Source: Nitrobacter sp. NHB1 (GTDB lineage Bacteria; Pseudomonadota; Alphaproteobacteria; Rhizobiales; Xanthobacteraceae). Taken from it: 64,000 nucleotides of DNA. The stretch is from NCBI RefSeq assembly GCF_036964665.1, contig NZ_JBAMDA010000001.1:620001-684000 (forward strand), given 5' to 3'. The notes under the pieces were generated by a model. It worked only from the letters and a program-made list of their open reading frames with translations. It was not told the DNA's origin and did not search any database. The position numbers and the translations under genes are program-made. Shown here piece after piece: positions 18,401 through 27,597 of the stretch (position 1 is its first letter; every line of letters begins with the position of its first letter).

Positions 18401-18640
18401 ATGAGCGAGATTGGCGAGCGGGTTAAGAAGATCGTGGTCGAGCACCTTGGCGTAGAGCCCGAGAAAGTCGTCGATAATGCCAGCTTCATCGACGATCTTG
18501 GCGCCGACAGTCTCGACACCGTCGAACTCGTGATGGCCTTCGAGGAAGAGTTTGGCTGCGAAATTCCCGACGACGCGGCAGAGACGATTCTGACCGTTGG
18601 CGATGCCACCAAGTTTCTCGAGAAGAACGCGAAAAGCTGA
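18401..18640 (+). CDS. acpP: Acyl carrier protein
   Basis: Small acidic carrier of acyl chains on 4'-phosphopantetheine. The attachment serine is in [12 protein letters not shown] at about residue 37. The end is [14 protein letters not shown]. 79 residues from the second of two adjacent ATGs. GAGGT at 18390-18394 is better placed for ATG 18401 than for ATG 18398. It lies between fabG and fabF as in most proteobacteria. The long 5' gap and the hairpin that follows allow it to be made in excess of its neighbours. Confidence 0.97.
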   Translation: MSEIGERVKKIVVEHLGVEPEKVVDNASFIDDLGADSLDTVELVMAFEEEFGCEIPDDAAETILTVGDATKFLEKNAKS

Positions 18641-18663
18641 CGCTCTCGTGCGGTCTTGATGAA

Positions 18664-18700
18664 GCCGGACGGACCGTGATCGAACGGTCCACCGGCTTTT
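18664..18700 (+). terminator. Hairpin between acpP and fabF, likely partial terminator
   Basis: GCCGG and GGACCG pair with CGGTCC and CCGGC around a short loop, and the hairpin is followed by TTTTCCTT. It sits 24 bp after the acpP stop and 35 bp before fabF. Read-through would lower fabF relative to acpP. Confidence 0.65.
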
Positions 18701-18734
18701 CCTTATGGCTGGCAAGGAGGCTGGAGTTTTTCAT

Positions 18735-20000
18735 ATGAGGCGCGTCGTCGTCACGGGTATAGGCATGGTGTCGCCGCTTGGCTGCGGCGTCGAGCCAACC
18801 TGGAAACGCATCCTCGCCGGCGAGAGCGGCGCGAAGCAGATCGAGACGTTCGACGTTGCCGACTTGCCGAGCCGAATCGCCTGCGTCGTTCCGCGCGGCG
18901 ACGGGACCGACGGAACCTTCAATCCCGACCAGTGGATGGAGCCGAAGGACCAGCGCAAGGTCGACGATTTCATCATCTTTGCGATGTGCGCCGCCACGCA
19001 GGCGCTCGACGATGCGAACTGGCATCCGGCGACCGAAGAGGATCGTTGCGCGACCGGAACCATGATCGGTTCCGGCATCGGCGGCTTGTCGGGAATCGCC
19101 GACACCGCGGTTCTTATGAAGGAGCGGGGAGCGCGCAAGGTGTCGCCGTTCTTCATTCCGGGACGCCTGATCAATCTCGCGTCGGGTTACGTGTCGATCA
19201 AACACGGATTGAAGGGACCGAACCATGCTGTGGTCACGGCCTGTTCGACCGGTGCGCATGCGATCGGCGATGCCAGCCGCCTGATCGGGCTCGGCGACGC
19301 CGATGTGATGGTGGCGGGCGGTGCGGAGTCGCCGGTCTGCCGCATCGGCATGGCGGGCTTCTGCGCGGCGCGCGCGCTGTCCACCGGCTTCAACGACACG
19401 CCGCAGAAAGCCTCGCGTCCCTACGACAAGAATCGCGACGGCTTCGTGATGGGAGAGGGTGCGGGTATCGTTGTGCTTGAGGAGTACGAGCATGCACGCC
19501 GGCGCGGCGCGAGAATCTATGCCGAGGTGACAGGTTATGGCCTGTCGGGGGATGCCTATCACATCACCTCGCCGTCGCCCGACGGCGACGGTGCGTTTCG
19601 CAGCATGACCGCGGCGATGAAGCGTGCAGGCGTATCACCGTCGGATATCGACTATATCAACGCCCACGGCACATCCACTCAGGTCGGCGATGAAATCGAA
19701 CTGGGTGCAGTCGAGCGCCTGCTGGGCAACGCCGCATCGAGAACGTCGATGTCGTCGACCAAATCGTCGATCGGCCATCTGCTGGGCGCCGCCGGGGCTG
19801 TCGAAGCGATTTTCAGTATCCTTGCGATTCGCGACAACGTCGCGCCGCCGACGATCAACCTCGATGATCCCTCCGTGGAAACCGCGATCGATCTGGTCCC
19901 GCACAAGGCACGGAACCGGGAGATCAATGTGGTGCTGTCGAATTCGTTCGGTTTCGGCGGCACCAACGCGTCCGTTGTCATGCGGCGTGTGGCCGATTAA
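18735..20000 (+). CDS. fabF: 3-oxoacyl-[ACP] synthase II
   Basis: Elongating condensing enzyme (KAS II), which joins malonyl-ACP to acyl-ACP. Starts MRRVVVTGIGMVSPLGCGVE. The catalytic triad is seen as Cys in TACSTGAHAIGDA, His in INAHGTSTQVGD and His in SSIGHLLGAAGAVE. The end is NSFGFGGTNASVVMRR. About 421 residues. The ATG at 18735 fits the family; an in-frame ATG at 18705 would add ten residues. mltG follows about 130 bp downstream. Confidence 0.97.
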   Translation: MRRVVVTGIGMVSPLGCGVEPTWKRILAGESGAKQIETFDVADLPSRIACVVPRGDGTDGTFNPDQWMEPKDQRKVDDFIIFAMCAATQALDDANWHPATEEDRCATGTMIGSGIGGLSGIADTAVLMKERGARKVSPFFIPGRLINLASGYVSIKHGLKGPNHAVVTACSTGAHAIGDASRLIGLGDADVMVAGGAESPVCRIGMAGFCAARALSTGFNDTPQKASRPYDKNRDGFVMGEGAGIVVLEEYEHARRRGARIYAEVTGYGLSGDAYHITSPSPDGDGAFRSMTAAMKRAGVSPSDIDYINAHGTSTQVGDEIELGAVERLLGNAASRTSMSSTKSSIGHLLGAAGAVEAIFSILAIRDNVAPPTINLDDPSVETAIDLVPHKARNREINVVLSNSFGFGGTNASVVMRRVAD

Positions 20001-20129
20001 CGCGTGACGGGAGTAAATCCACCGTTTCGCCGCATTCGATGATAAATCCTAGTAGCGGGCGTAAGCTGGTGGCCGGGGCAAAAGACATTCGCCGGCCGCG
20101 ATTGAACCGACAGGATTCAGGTTGTATCG

Positions 20130-21383
20130 ATGACTGAGAGGCCGCCCATTTCTCCGCGCAGTCCGCGCGCCGCACTTGAACCCGAACAGGTGCCGCCGCC
20201 GCCCAAGCGCTCCGCGCGCGTCCGCAGTCCGCTGGTGATTGCCGGCAACGCGATCATCACCATCGTGCTGATCGGGATGCTTGGTGTTGGCGGAATCTAT
20301 ATTTACGGCAAGCAGAAGATCGAGGCACCCGGACCGCTGCAGGAAGAAAAGATCGTCAACATTCCGGCTCGGGCCGGAATGGGTGATATCGCAGACATTC
20401 TCCAGCGCGAAGGTGTGATCGACAGCAATCGCCTGGCGTTTATCGGAAGCGTATTGGCGCTGAAGGCACGCGCCGGTCTCAAGCCCGGCGAATATGCGTT
20501 TCAGAAAAATGCCAGTCTTCGCGATGTCATCGGCACCATTGTCGAGGGCAAGGTGGTGCAGCATTCTGTGACTATACCGGAGGGTTTGACCTCCGAGCAG
20601 ATCGTAGCACGTCTTTCGCAAAACCAGATTTTCTCGGGGACCATTCGCGAGATTCCACGCGAGGGCTCGTTGCTGCCCGAGACATACAAATTCCCCCGAG
20701 GAACCAGCCGGGAGCAGGTGATCCAGCGCATGCAACAGGCGCAGAAGCGCGTGCTCGCGGAAATCTGGGAACGTCGTACCCCCGATGTGCCCATCAAGAC
20801 GCCCGAGCAGCTCGTTACACTCGCATCGATCATTGAAAAGGAAACGGGCAAGGCGGACGAACGCAGCCGGGTCGCGGCGGTGTTCGTCAACCGCCTTAAG
20901 CAGAAAATGAAGCTGCAATCCGACCCGACCATCATCTACGGCCTGGTCGGCGGTAAGGGAACGCTCGGGCGGCCGATCAAACGCAGCGAAATCACGCAGC
21001 CGTCCCCATACAACACCTACGTGATTGAGGGGTTGCCGCCCGGACCGATCGCGAACCCCGGCCGGGCCTCGCTCGAAGCCGCGGCAAATCCGGCGCGGAC
21101 GCGCGATTTGTTCTTCGTCGCCGACGGGACCGGTGGGCACAGCTTCACCGAGACCTACGAGCAACACCAGAAGAACGTCGCCCGGCTGCGGACCATGGAA
21201 AAGCAGATCCGGAACGATACGGTTGAACCGGAGGACGATCCGCCGCCGCCGGCTGCGGCGCCCGCCGCAACGGATAACGATGCGACAGGAGAAACGCCTG
21301 CCGCGAAGCCTGCACCGCGAAAGCGAACCCGACCGGCCCGGCATGGCGCGGCAGAGCCTTCGCGGCCCGTTGTCCACCAATAG
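20130..21383 (+). CDS. mltG: Endolytic transglycosylase MltG
   Basis: Inner-membrane lytic transglycosylase that cuts nascent glycan strands and so limits their length. Order: Pro/Arg-rich cytoplasmic N-terminus, one membrane segment (VIAGNAIITIVLIGMLGVGG, about 45-65), a LysM-like subdomain, then the YceG catalytic domain with the glutamate in LASIIEKETG and the following RVAAVFVNRLKQKM, DPTIIYG and SPYNTYV. The C-terminal 60 residues are Pro/Ala/Arg-rich and unlike the E. coli protein. 417 residues. Position after fabF is common (E. coli yceG follows pabC near fabF). Confidence 0.95.
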   Translation: MTERPPISPRSPRAALEPEQVPPPPKRSARVRSPLVIAGNAIITIVLIGMLGVGGIYIYGKQKIEAPGPLQEEKIVNIPARAGMGDIADILQREGVIDSNRLAFIGSVLALKARAGLKPGEYAFQKNASLRDVIGTIVEGKVVQHSVTIPEGLTSEQIVARLSQNQIFSGTIREIPREGSLLPETYKFPRGTSREQVIQRMQQAQKRVLAEIWERRTPDVPIKTPEQLVTLASIIEKETGKADERSRVAAVFVNRLKQKMKLQSDPTIIYGLVGGKGTLGRPIKRSEITQPSPYNTYVIEGLPPGPIANPGRASLEAAANPARTRDLFFVADGTGGHSFTETYEQHQKNVARLRTMEKQIRNDTVEPEDDPPPPAAAPAATDNDATGETPAAKPAPRKRTRPARHGAAEPSRPVVHQ

Positions 21384-21460
21384 ACGCCTATTCCACGCAA
21401 CCGCCGGTGTCGTTCCGGAAGCGGATTTCACTCGTCCGCAAAACCCTCTAACCTAGCGGT

Positions 21461-21539
21461 CCGATTCTAGCATTTGCATCCTGTCGCGGCGGGAGTTCTT
21501 GCAAATGTTGGAATCGGGCCACTAGCATTTATCTAGTGG
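21461..21539. repeat. Dispersed hairpin repeat, family 2, copy A
   Basis: GATTCTAGCATTTGCA (21463-21478) pairs 14 of 16 with TGCAAATGTTGGAATC (21500-21515), across GTCGCGGCGGGAGTTC. A second hairpin, CCACTAG-CATTTAT-CTAGTGG (21519-21539), follows at once. A reversed copy of the first part is at 27510-27560 and a decayed one at 59612-59652. It lies in the 281-bp mltG-yicC gap, which holds no gene. Confidence 0.75.
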
Positions 21540-21664
21540 AGTTTCGAGTTTGACGGTCGCTTGCCGGGTCTGCTGCAACGTGGGTAGCGAATGTCAAATT
21601 CACTCCACTGGGAACGTCCGTTCCCGCGAATCTCATATCTGGACGCTTCGGAGAAAACCACGCG

Positions 21665-22552
21665 ATGGCGTTGTCGAGCATGACCGGCTTTGCACGAAGC
21701 CACGGTGCCAGTGGGCCCTATGCGTTCGAATGGGAGCTGAAATCAGTGAACGCCAAGGGATTCGACCTTCGGACGCGGCTGCCGCCGGGCTGGGACGATA
21801 TCGAAGCAACGGTGCGCAGCCGGTCGGCCCAGATGTTGTCGCGCGGCACTGTCTACGCCAATCTGACCGTGAAGCGCAGCAACGCCGCGTCTGTCGTTCG
21901 CATCAACGAGGAGGTGTTGGCGTCTATCCTGAAAGCTGCGGGAGATTTGTCCGGCAGGATCGACGCGGTCGCTCCGAGCATTGACGGCTTGCTGTCGATC
22001 AAGGGTGTTCTCGAAGTGGTTGAAGCGGACATCGATAAAGCGGAGGAACAGGCGTCGAAGGCCGCCGCCGCTGGTGCTTTCGAACAGGCATTGCGCAGCC
22101 TGATCGATATGCGCGAGCGCGAGGGCGTCGCGCTCGGTCAGATCCTGTCGCAGCGGATGGATGAGATCGAACGTCTCGCGAGCAGGGCGGAGGCCGCGCC
22201 CGGCCGTCGGCCGGACGCGGTGAAGACGCGGCTCGCCGAGCAGATCGCAGCGCTTATCGAGGTATCCGACCGCTTCGATCAGGATCGGCTTCATCAGGAA
22301 GCAATCCTGATCGTCGCGAAGGCCGATATCCGCGAGGAGCTGGACCGCATTGCCTCGCATATTTCGCAGGCGCGCGAATTGATCGGCGGGGGCGGTCCGG
22401 TCGGGCGGCGGCTCGATTTCCTTGCGCAGGAATTCAACAGGGAAGTCAACACCTGCTGTTCGAAGTCGAACGATCTCGAATTGACCAATATCGGCCTTGA
22501 AATGAAAAACGTTGTCGAGCAATTCCGCGAACAGATCCAGAATCTGGAGTGA
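21665..22552 (+). CDS. YicC/YloC family endoribonuclease-like protein
   Basis: 295 residues starting MALSSMTGFARSHG, with FEWELKSVNAKGFDLRTRLP and RGTVYANLTVKR, the YicC N-terminal domain. The C-terminal DUF1732 domain has GRRLDFLAQEFNREVNT and SKSNDLELTNIGLEMKN. YicC members are reported as RNases or as factors in sRNA decay. The motif usually read NT[IL][GC]SK is NTCCSK here. It lies 3 bp before gmk, the conserved yicC-gmk pair, so the two are surely co-transcribed. Confidence 0.92.
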   Translation: MALSSMTGFARSHGASGPYAFEWELKSVNAKGFDLRTRLPPGWDDIEATVRSRSAQMLSRGTVYANLTVKRSNAASVVRINEEVLASILKAAGDLSGRIDAVAPSIDGLLSIKGVLEVVEADIDKAEEQASKAAAAGAFEQALRSLIDMREREGVALGQILSQRMDEIERLASRAEAAPGRRPDAVKTRLAEQIAALIEVSDRFDQDRLHQEAILIVAKADIREELDRIASHISQARELIGGGGPVGRRLDFLAQEFNREVNTCCSKSNDLELTNIGLEMKNVVEQFREQIQNLE

Positions 22553-22555
22553 TCG

Positions 22556-23215
22556 ATGGCTGCTCACGGCCAGGGTTTCGATGGGGTTGAACGCCGCGGA
22601 CTGATGTTCGTGCTGTCGTCGCCTTCGGGTGCTGGTAAGACCACGCTGTCGCGGCTGCTGATCGAGCGGGTCGAAGGGTTGAGTCTGTCGGTCTCGGCCA
22701 CCACGCGGCCGATGCGGCCCGGCGAAGTTGAGGGTCGCGACTACAAATTCGTCGACAAGGCGACGTTCGCGGTCATGGTCAAGTGCGACGAGCTGCTGGA
22801 ATGGGCCACCGTGTTCGACAACCGTTATGGTACGCCGCGCGCTCCGGTGGAGGCGGCGCTGTCATCCGGCCGCGACGTGTTGTTCGATATCGACTGGCAG
22901 GGCACGCAGCAGTTGCGGGAGAAAGCCCGGGCCGACGTGGTGAGCGTCTTTATTCTGCCGCCGTCCGCTACCGACCTCGAGAGACGTTTGCACACGCGCG
23001 CCCAGGATTCCGGCGACGTCATCCGCGGACGAATGGACCGCGCTACGCATGAACTGAGCCATTGGGCCGAGTACGACTACATCGTCATCAACCAGAATAT
23101 CGATGAAGCCTTTGGCGAAGTGCAGTCGATCCTGAAGGCAGAGCGGCTCAAGCGTGAACGCCGAACGGGATTGACGGCGTTCGTGCGCGAACTGCAGCGG
23201 CAACTTGAGACATAG
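22556..23215 (+). CDS. gmk: Guanylate kinase
   Basis: Phosphorylates GMP to GDP with ATP. The P-loop is SSPSGAGKTTLSRL at about residues 20-33. The GMP-binding region shows SVSATTRPMRPGEVEGRDY, and the lid region shows RMDRATHELSHWAEYDY. 219 residues, normal. It directly follows yicC, with a 3-bp gap. After it lies a diverged repeat, then a convergent gene. Confidence 0.98.
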   Translation: MAAHGQGFDGVERRGLMFVLSSPSGAGKTTLSRLLIERVEGLSLSVSATTRPMRPGEVEGRDYKFVDKATFAVMVKCDELLEWATVFDNRYGTPRAPVEAALSSGRDVLFDIDWQGTQQLREKARADVVSVFILPPSATDLERRLHTRAQDSGDVIRGRMDRATHELSHWAEYDYIVINQNIDEAFGEVQSILKAERLKRERRTGLTAFVRELQRQLET

Positions 23216-23223
23216 TCCACCGC

Positions 23224-23328
23224 TAGCGTATTTCCCGGTGAAGTGGACACCGGGTCACCGTAACGAAATGCGACCACTCAATAACTTGGAGCACCCGTTC
23301 TGACCCGTCAGAACGGTAAGCGCTCTAA
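23224..23328 (+). repeat. Diverged copy of repeat family 1 (copy E)
   Basis: Starts TAGCGTATTTCCCGGTGAAG, has ACACCGGGTCACCG in place of the usual CTCGGG hairpin, and ends AACTTGGAGCACCCGTTCTGAC-CC-GTCAGAACGG and GCGCTCTAAG. The module order matches copies A and B, but the stems have compensating changes. It lies between convergent gmk and the unknown gene at 23325. Confidence 0.55.
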
Positions 23329-24341
23329 GTCGTCGCCCCACGTGACGCCCGAGACAGGATTTCCATGATGTCGCGCGATTGCGCCTCGATCTCCCGGCGA
23401 GCGCGGAGCGGGTCGCTGGCGGGCGTCGGCGCGATGTCAGTATCCCGCCGCTGCCACGGCGGAGAGTGACCGTTATCGACCACATCCCAGATCGAATCCC
23501 GACGACGACGGATGTGCACGAGGCTGCTCAGGTTTCCGAAACTGCTCAGGTTTCCGAACTTGATAGCCGCAAATCCGAGAAGGCCTGCGAATGCCAACGC
23601 GCCGGCAAGTCCGCCCAGCAGCATCGGCATCGAGTAGGACGATGGCTCGGACTCAGGAACGTCAACGACGCGGACGGCGGGACCGGGCTCGCTGCGTTCG
23701 CCAAGCAACTGTGGAGCAGGCGCGACTGCTGCCGCGGGCGGGTCATCCTGCAACTGCGGGCTGGACGTGACTGGTGCCGCAGGTGCCGGCTGTTGTGCCG
23801 CATTGATCACCGGAGCCGCATTGATCGCCGGATCGGGCCAGCGCGTGGTAACGGCTGACGGCAAGGCATCGGCAGTCTGCGCAGCTTGGTCTGGCGGAGC
23901 CGTGTCGGATGGCGGGGGGCTGGCGGTCGCCTGATCGTGCGCATTTGAGGAGGCCGTTTCGGATGGCGAGGGGGCGGCCGTCGCTTGATCACGCGCGCCC
24001 GTCGCACCGTCGAATTCGGCGAGGGCGTTGGCGACGGTCGGCTGCAAAGGCGGTGCCGCAGAAGTCTCGGCCGGCTTATCCGGTGCGGTGGTAGCAGGTG
24101 ATGAGGGCTTTGCCGCAGCTTTCTGCGCGATCTTGCCGCGTTCTGCGCCGAGATACCAGCAGTGACGTTTCGTTCCCGGCTCGACGCGATAGTACCAGTG
24201 GCTTCCGCGCGGCGTTGTCGCTTTGGGCCCCGACAGGCAGGTGTCGTCTGCGCGTGCCGGACTGTGTGCGGCGATCGCGAGAATGCTGCCGGCCAATGAA
24301 GCGATCAAAAGTGTTGAGAATTTCCCCAAACGGTTTGACAT
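23325..24341 (-). CDS. Exported membrane-anchored protein of unknown function
   Basis: About 338 residues. A signal peptide (LLIASLAGSILAIAAHSPARA) is followed by a short domain containing CLSGPK, GSHWYYRVEPG and RHCWYLG. I recall this only from Bradyrhizobium-group hypothetical proteins. A Pro/Ala/Ser-rich region (about 75-235) contains a partly duplicated segment (DQATAAPSPSETAS / DQATASPPPSDTAP). A membrane helix lies at about 240-260, then a tandem GNLSSF-GNLSSL from an 18-bp duplication (23524-23559), and a charged tail. The ATG at 24341 puts the signal peptide at the N-terminus. No function is proposed. Confidence 0.75.
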   Translation of the reverse strand: MSNRLGKFSTLLIASLAGSILAIAAHSPARADDTCLSGPKATTPRGSHWYYRVEPGTKRHCWYLGAERGKIAQKAAAKPSSPATTAPDKPAETSAAPPLQPTVANALAEFDGATGARDQATAAPSPSETASSNAHDQATASPPPSDTAPPDQAAQTADALPSAVTTRWPDPAINAAPVINAAQQPAPAAPVTSSPQLQDDPPAAAVAPAPQLLGERSEPGPAVRVVDVPESEPSSYSMPMLLGGLAGALAFAGLLGFAAIKFGNLSSFGNLSSLVHIRRRRDSIWDVVDNGHSPPWQRRDTDIAPTPASDPLRARREIEAQSRDIMEILSRASRGATT

Positions 24342-24543
24342 GAGCATCCCCGGTGATGACGAGATGAACGCGATGACGTCTTCGCCAAATTGTCGGGAGA
24401 GACTTGGGTCGCATTGCGCCGCAAATCCGGAATGGCTGGGGCTTAATTGAGGCCGGGCGCGCGCATTAAACACACGTTTCGCGAGTAGCGTGTCGTGCCT
24501 CGGGTTTTCTTGGTGAGGTCAGGGTGCTTCGGCGAAATCTTCG

Positions 24544-25602
24544 TCAGTTCTTGAATATGACGCGGCCGATCACCTTGCCGGCACGCAATTGCTCCATCCA
24601 TTTCCGGGCATTGCCCATCGGCTCCTCCCTCATGGGTGTCGGCTTGATCCTGCCGGACCGCGCCAGTGCCATCAGTTCCTGCGCCTCGGCGAGCGTGCCG
24701 ACCATAAAGCCTTCAATGGTCATGCGCTTGTAAATCCACTGCACCATCGGCAGATTGAAATGGCCGCCCATCAGGCCCGAGACCACGATCTTGCCGCCGC
24801 GGGCGACGGTCGAGACTGCAAAGTTCATCGATTTCTCGTTGCCGGCGAAGTCAACGACGGCATCGAAGCCGCCGTCATTCTCCTTGATGACGCGCTTGAC
24901 GATATCGGCTTCCGATGGATCGTAGGCCACCGCAGCGCCGTTCCTGAGTGCGCTCTCTCGCGCTGCGGGGCTCAAGTCCGCGACCGAGATTCTCTGCTGG
25001 AACATGGCTTGCGCGAACGCAAGTCCCATCATGCCGACGCCGCCGAGACCGATCAGCAGCAGGTTGCGCTGCCGCGGCCGGTCGACGAGGCGCTTCAGTG
25101 CGCCGTAGGCGGTGATGCCTGAACACATCAGCGTCGCCGCTATGTTAACGGGCAGGGGATCGTAATCGAGCAGGTATTTTGTGTCGGGCACCAGCACATG
25201 GGTGGCGAATCCGCCGTCGATCGAGACGCCGAGAAAGCGGTTTTTGGCGCAGAGATTTTCATCGCCGGCCCGGCAATCCCGGCACTGGCCACAGCCGATC
25301 CAGGGGAATACCGCCTTCTTCTGCCCGATGATATTTTTCGGAGCATCCGGGCCGACCTCGTCGACGACGCCGGCGATCTCATGGCCGAGCGTGAACGGCA
25401 GCGTCATGCCACGGGTGATGTCGAGCCGTTCGCCATTGCCGAGATCCGAATAGCCGTCCTGAATGTGCAGGTCGGAGTGGCACAGTCCGCAACGTTCGAT
25501 GCGCACCAGCGCCTCGCGGCCTTGAGGCCTCGGAGTGTCGACAACGGTCTCGCACACCGGCGCATCGAATTTGACAAGCGATTGGCGGCGCATCAACGCC
25601 AT
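24544..25602 (-). CDS. Zinc-dependent alcohol dehydrogenase family protein
   Basis: A medium-chain dehydrogenase/reductase of 352 residues. The catalytic zinc ligands are in CGLCHSDLHIQDG and GHEIAGVVDEVG. The structural zinc loop is GCGQCRDCRAGDENLC with four cysteines. The dinucleotide motif is GLGGVGMMGLAFAQA. It probably oxidises a primary alcohol or aldehyde-like substrate with NAD(P), but the substrate cannot be read from sequence. It lies 12 bp after ksgA on the same strand and may be read from the lpt-surA-pdxA-ksgA transcript, though it is not a usual member of that block. Confidence 0.9.
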   Translation of the reverse strand: MALMRRQSLVKFDAPVCETVVDTPRPQGREALVRIERCGLCHSDLHIQDGYSDLGNGERLDITRGMTLPFTLGHEIAGVVDEVGPDAPKNIIGQKKAVFPWIGCGQCRDCRAGDENLCAKNRFLGVSIDGGFATHVLVPDTKYLLDYDPLPVNIAATLMCSGITAYGALKRLVDRPRQRNLLLIGLGGVGMMGLAFAQAMFQQRISVADLSPAARESALRNGAAVAYDPSEADIVKRVIKENDGGFDAVVDFAGNEKSMNFAVSTVARGGKIVVSGLMGGHFNLPMVQWIYKRMTIEGFMVGTLAEAQELMALARSGRIKPTPMREEPMGNARKWMEQLRAGKVIGRVIFKN

Positions 25603-25614
25603 AATGTTTTTTCC

Positions 25615-26478
25615 TCAGTTCCGGCCGGTTCTATTCCGTATGTCCGCTAATTCACGGGCCATGGCGGCAAAGCCGGATATCGGAACCGTCTCGGCTCGCT
25701 GCGTCGGGTCGATGCCGGCCGCCGCGGTCAGCCGAGCCGGATCGGCGGGCAGTGATTTCAGGCTTTGCCGCAGCATCTTGCGACGTTGCCCGAAGGCGGC
25801 GGCGGCGACCTGTTCGAGCAACCGGCGCTCGCAAGTCTCGGGTTTGTCGCGAGGCACCAGCCGAACGACAGAGGACGTGATCTTGGGTTGCGGGACGAAT
25901 GCCGCGGGCGAGATGTCGAACAGGATTTTGGTTTCGGCACGCCAGTTCGACAGGACGCCGAGGCGGCCATAAGCCTCTTCGTTTTCGCGCGCGACGATGC
26001 GCTCGGCGACCTCGCGCTGGAACATCAGCACCATGGTGTCATACCAGGGCGGCCAGGGTTCGACGCTCAGCCAGTCGATCAAAAGCGCGGTCGCGATGTT
26101 ATAGGGCAAATTGGCGACGATCTTGGCGCGCGTCGCGCCGAGCAGCGGACGGGGATCAAACTGCGTCGCGTCCGCGTTGACGATCGTGAGGCGGCCGGGA
26201 TAGCGACACGAGATTTCTTCCAGCGCGCCGAGTGCACGCGCGTCACGTTCGATGGCGATGACCTGTCGTGCGCCCATGGCAAGCAGCGCGCGGGTCAATC
26301 CGCCGGGACCGGGGCCGACCTCGATGACGGTCGCATCTTGAAGCGGGCCGGCGGCGCGCGCGATCCGTGCAGTGAGGTTCAGATCGAGCAGAAAATTCTG
26401 TCCCAGCGATTTGCGAGCCGACAGCGCATGACGTCTGATGACGTCGCGCAGCGGGGGGAGGTCGTCGATCGTGCTCAT
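25615..26478 (-). CDS. rsmA: 16S rRNA (adenine1518-N6/adenine1519-N6)-dimethyltransferase
   Basis: KsgA/RsmA dimethylates two adjacent adenosines in the 3' hairpin of 16S rRNA during 30S maturation. SAM motif I is [14 protein letters not shown], the catalytic motif is [11 protein letters not shown], and [10 protein letters not shown] opens the domain. 287 residues. Its ATG overlaps the TGA of pdxA (ATGA at 26475-26478). The pdxA-ksgA pairing is conserved across proteobacteria. Confidence 0.97.
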   Translation of the reverse strand: MSTIDDLPPLRDVIRRHALSARKSLGQNFLLDLNLTARIARAAGPLQDATVIEVGPGPGGLTRALLAMGARQVIAIERDARALGALEEISCRYPGRLTIVNADATQFDPRPLLGATRAKIVANLPYNIATALLIDWLSVEPWPPWYDTMVLMFQREVAERIVARENEEAYGRLGVLSNWRAETKILFDISPAAFVPQPKITSSVVRLVPRDKPETCERRLLEQVAAAAFGQRRKMLRQSLKSLPADPARLTAAAGIDPTQRAETVPISGFAAMARELADIRNRTGRN

Positions 26479-27482
26479 GCCAAATGCGTTGAGTCCGCCA
26501 TCCGCGCGGCCAGGCGCAGCGCGGCGATCAGACTCGACGGATTGGCGCGTCCCGTCCCCGCGATATCGAATGCAGTGCCGTGATCGGGGGAGGTGCGGAC
26601 GAACGGCAGTCCCAACGTGACGTTGACCGCCCGATCGAAGGCCAGCGTCTTGACCGGAATCAGGGCCTGATCGTGATACATGCAGATCGCGCAGTCGTAG
26701 GTCCGGCGCGCGGCTTCATGAAACATGGTGTCGGCGGGAAGCGGGCCTTTGATGTCGACCCCCTCGGCGCGCAGGATTGCGATGGCCGGAGCGACGATCG
26801 TCTGATCCTCGGTTCCGAGCGAGCCGTCCTCTCCGGCATGAGGATTTAAGCCGGATACCGCTATACGGGGCCGGAGAATTCCGAAGCGCGTGCGCAGGCC
26901 GGCAACGACGATGCGAGTGGTATCAACGATCATCCGGCTCGACAGCGTGGTGATCGCCTCGCGGAGCGGCAGATGAATCGTGACCGGCACCACCGCAAGA
27001 TCGGACGACCACAGCAACATTACCGGTTGCGGCGGTTGGCCGTTTGTCGCCGCCAGTTCGGCGAGAAATTCGGTGTGGCCGGGATGAGCGAAGCCGGCTC
27101 GGTACAGCACGCTCTTGGCGATCGGGTTGGTGACGATCGCGGCAGCGCGTCCGGCGATTACGTCGTTGACCGACTGGCGGATGGAGCCAATCGTTGCCGC
27201 AGCGCTGTTGTCGTCGGGATGGCCGGGACGCGCTGTTGTCGGGTGGCCGGTGGGAGCAATCGGAAGCGCTTCAGCGAATATCCCGGAGACATCGCCGGGG
27301 TCGGCCTCGGCCAGAGGAAGATCAACTCCGAGCAGTTTCGCGCGGGCTGCGATAAAGGCGCGGTCGCCAAGGAGATAGAAAGGCGGAACGGCATCGCTCT
27401 TGCGCCGCAGCCACGCCGCGATCGCGATATCCGGTCCGATGCCGGCCGGCTCGCCCAGGGTCAGTGCAACAGGCTTCACCAC
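26475..27482 (-). CDS. pdxA: 4-hydroxythreonine-4-phosphate dehydrogenase
   Basis: Step of the DXP-dependent pyridoxal 5'-phosphate pathway: oxidises 4-phosphohydroxy-L-threonine with NAD(P). Starts [20 protein letters not shown]. The metal-binding histidines are in [15 protein letters not shown], in the [12 protein letters not shown] segment, and in [14 protein letters not shown]. 335 residues, normal. It overlaps ksgA by 4 bp. surA lies 115 bp upstream, with a family 2 repeat in the gap. Confidence 0.97.
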   Translation of the reverse strand: MVKPVALTLGEPAGIGPDIAIAAWLRRKSDAVPPFYLLGDRAFIAARAKLLGVDLPLAEADPGDVSGIFAEALPIAPTGHPTTARPGHPDDNSAAATIGSIRQSVNDVIAGRAAAIVTNPIAKSVLYRAGFAHPGHTEFLAELAATNGQPPQPVMLLWSSDLAVVPVTIHLPLREAITTLSSRMIVDTTRIVVAGLRTRFGILRPRIAVSGLNPHAGEDGSLGTEDQTIVAPAIAILRAEGVDIKGPLPADTMFHEAARRTYDCAICMYHDQALIPVKTLAFDRAVNVTLGLPFVRTSPDHGTAFDIAGTGRANPSSLIAALRLAARMADSTHLA

Positions 27483-27509
27483 GCGGTCGCTCCAGCGCGG
27501 CTTTCATGG

Positions 27510-27560
27510 GTTCTAACGTTTGCAAGAACTCCTGCCGCAACGGGATGCAATGTTAGAATC
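27510..27560. repeat. Dispersed hairpin repeat, family 2, copy B (inside an operon)
   Basis: GTTCTAACGTTTGCA (27510-27524) and TGCAATGTTAGAATC (27546-27560) form an imperfect stem around GAACTCCTGCCGCAACGGGA. Read in reverse it matches 21461-21515 closely (GGAGTTCTTGCAAA). It lies in the surA-pdxA gap, so it is transcribed with the operon. Confidence 0.75.
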
Positions 27561-27597
27561 AAGCCACCAGCCGAAGCGAGGGGCGCGAACGTCACTG

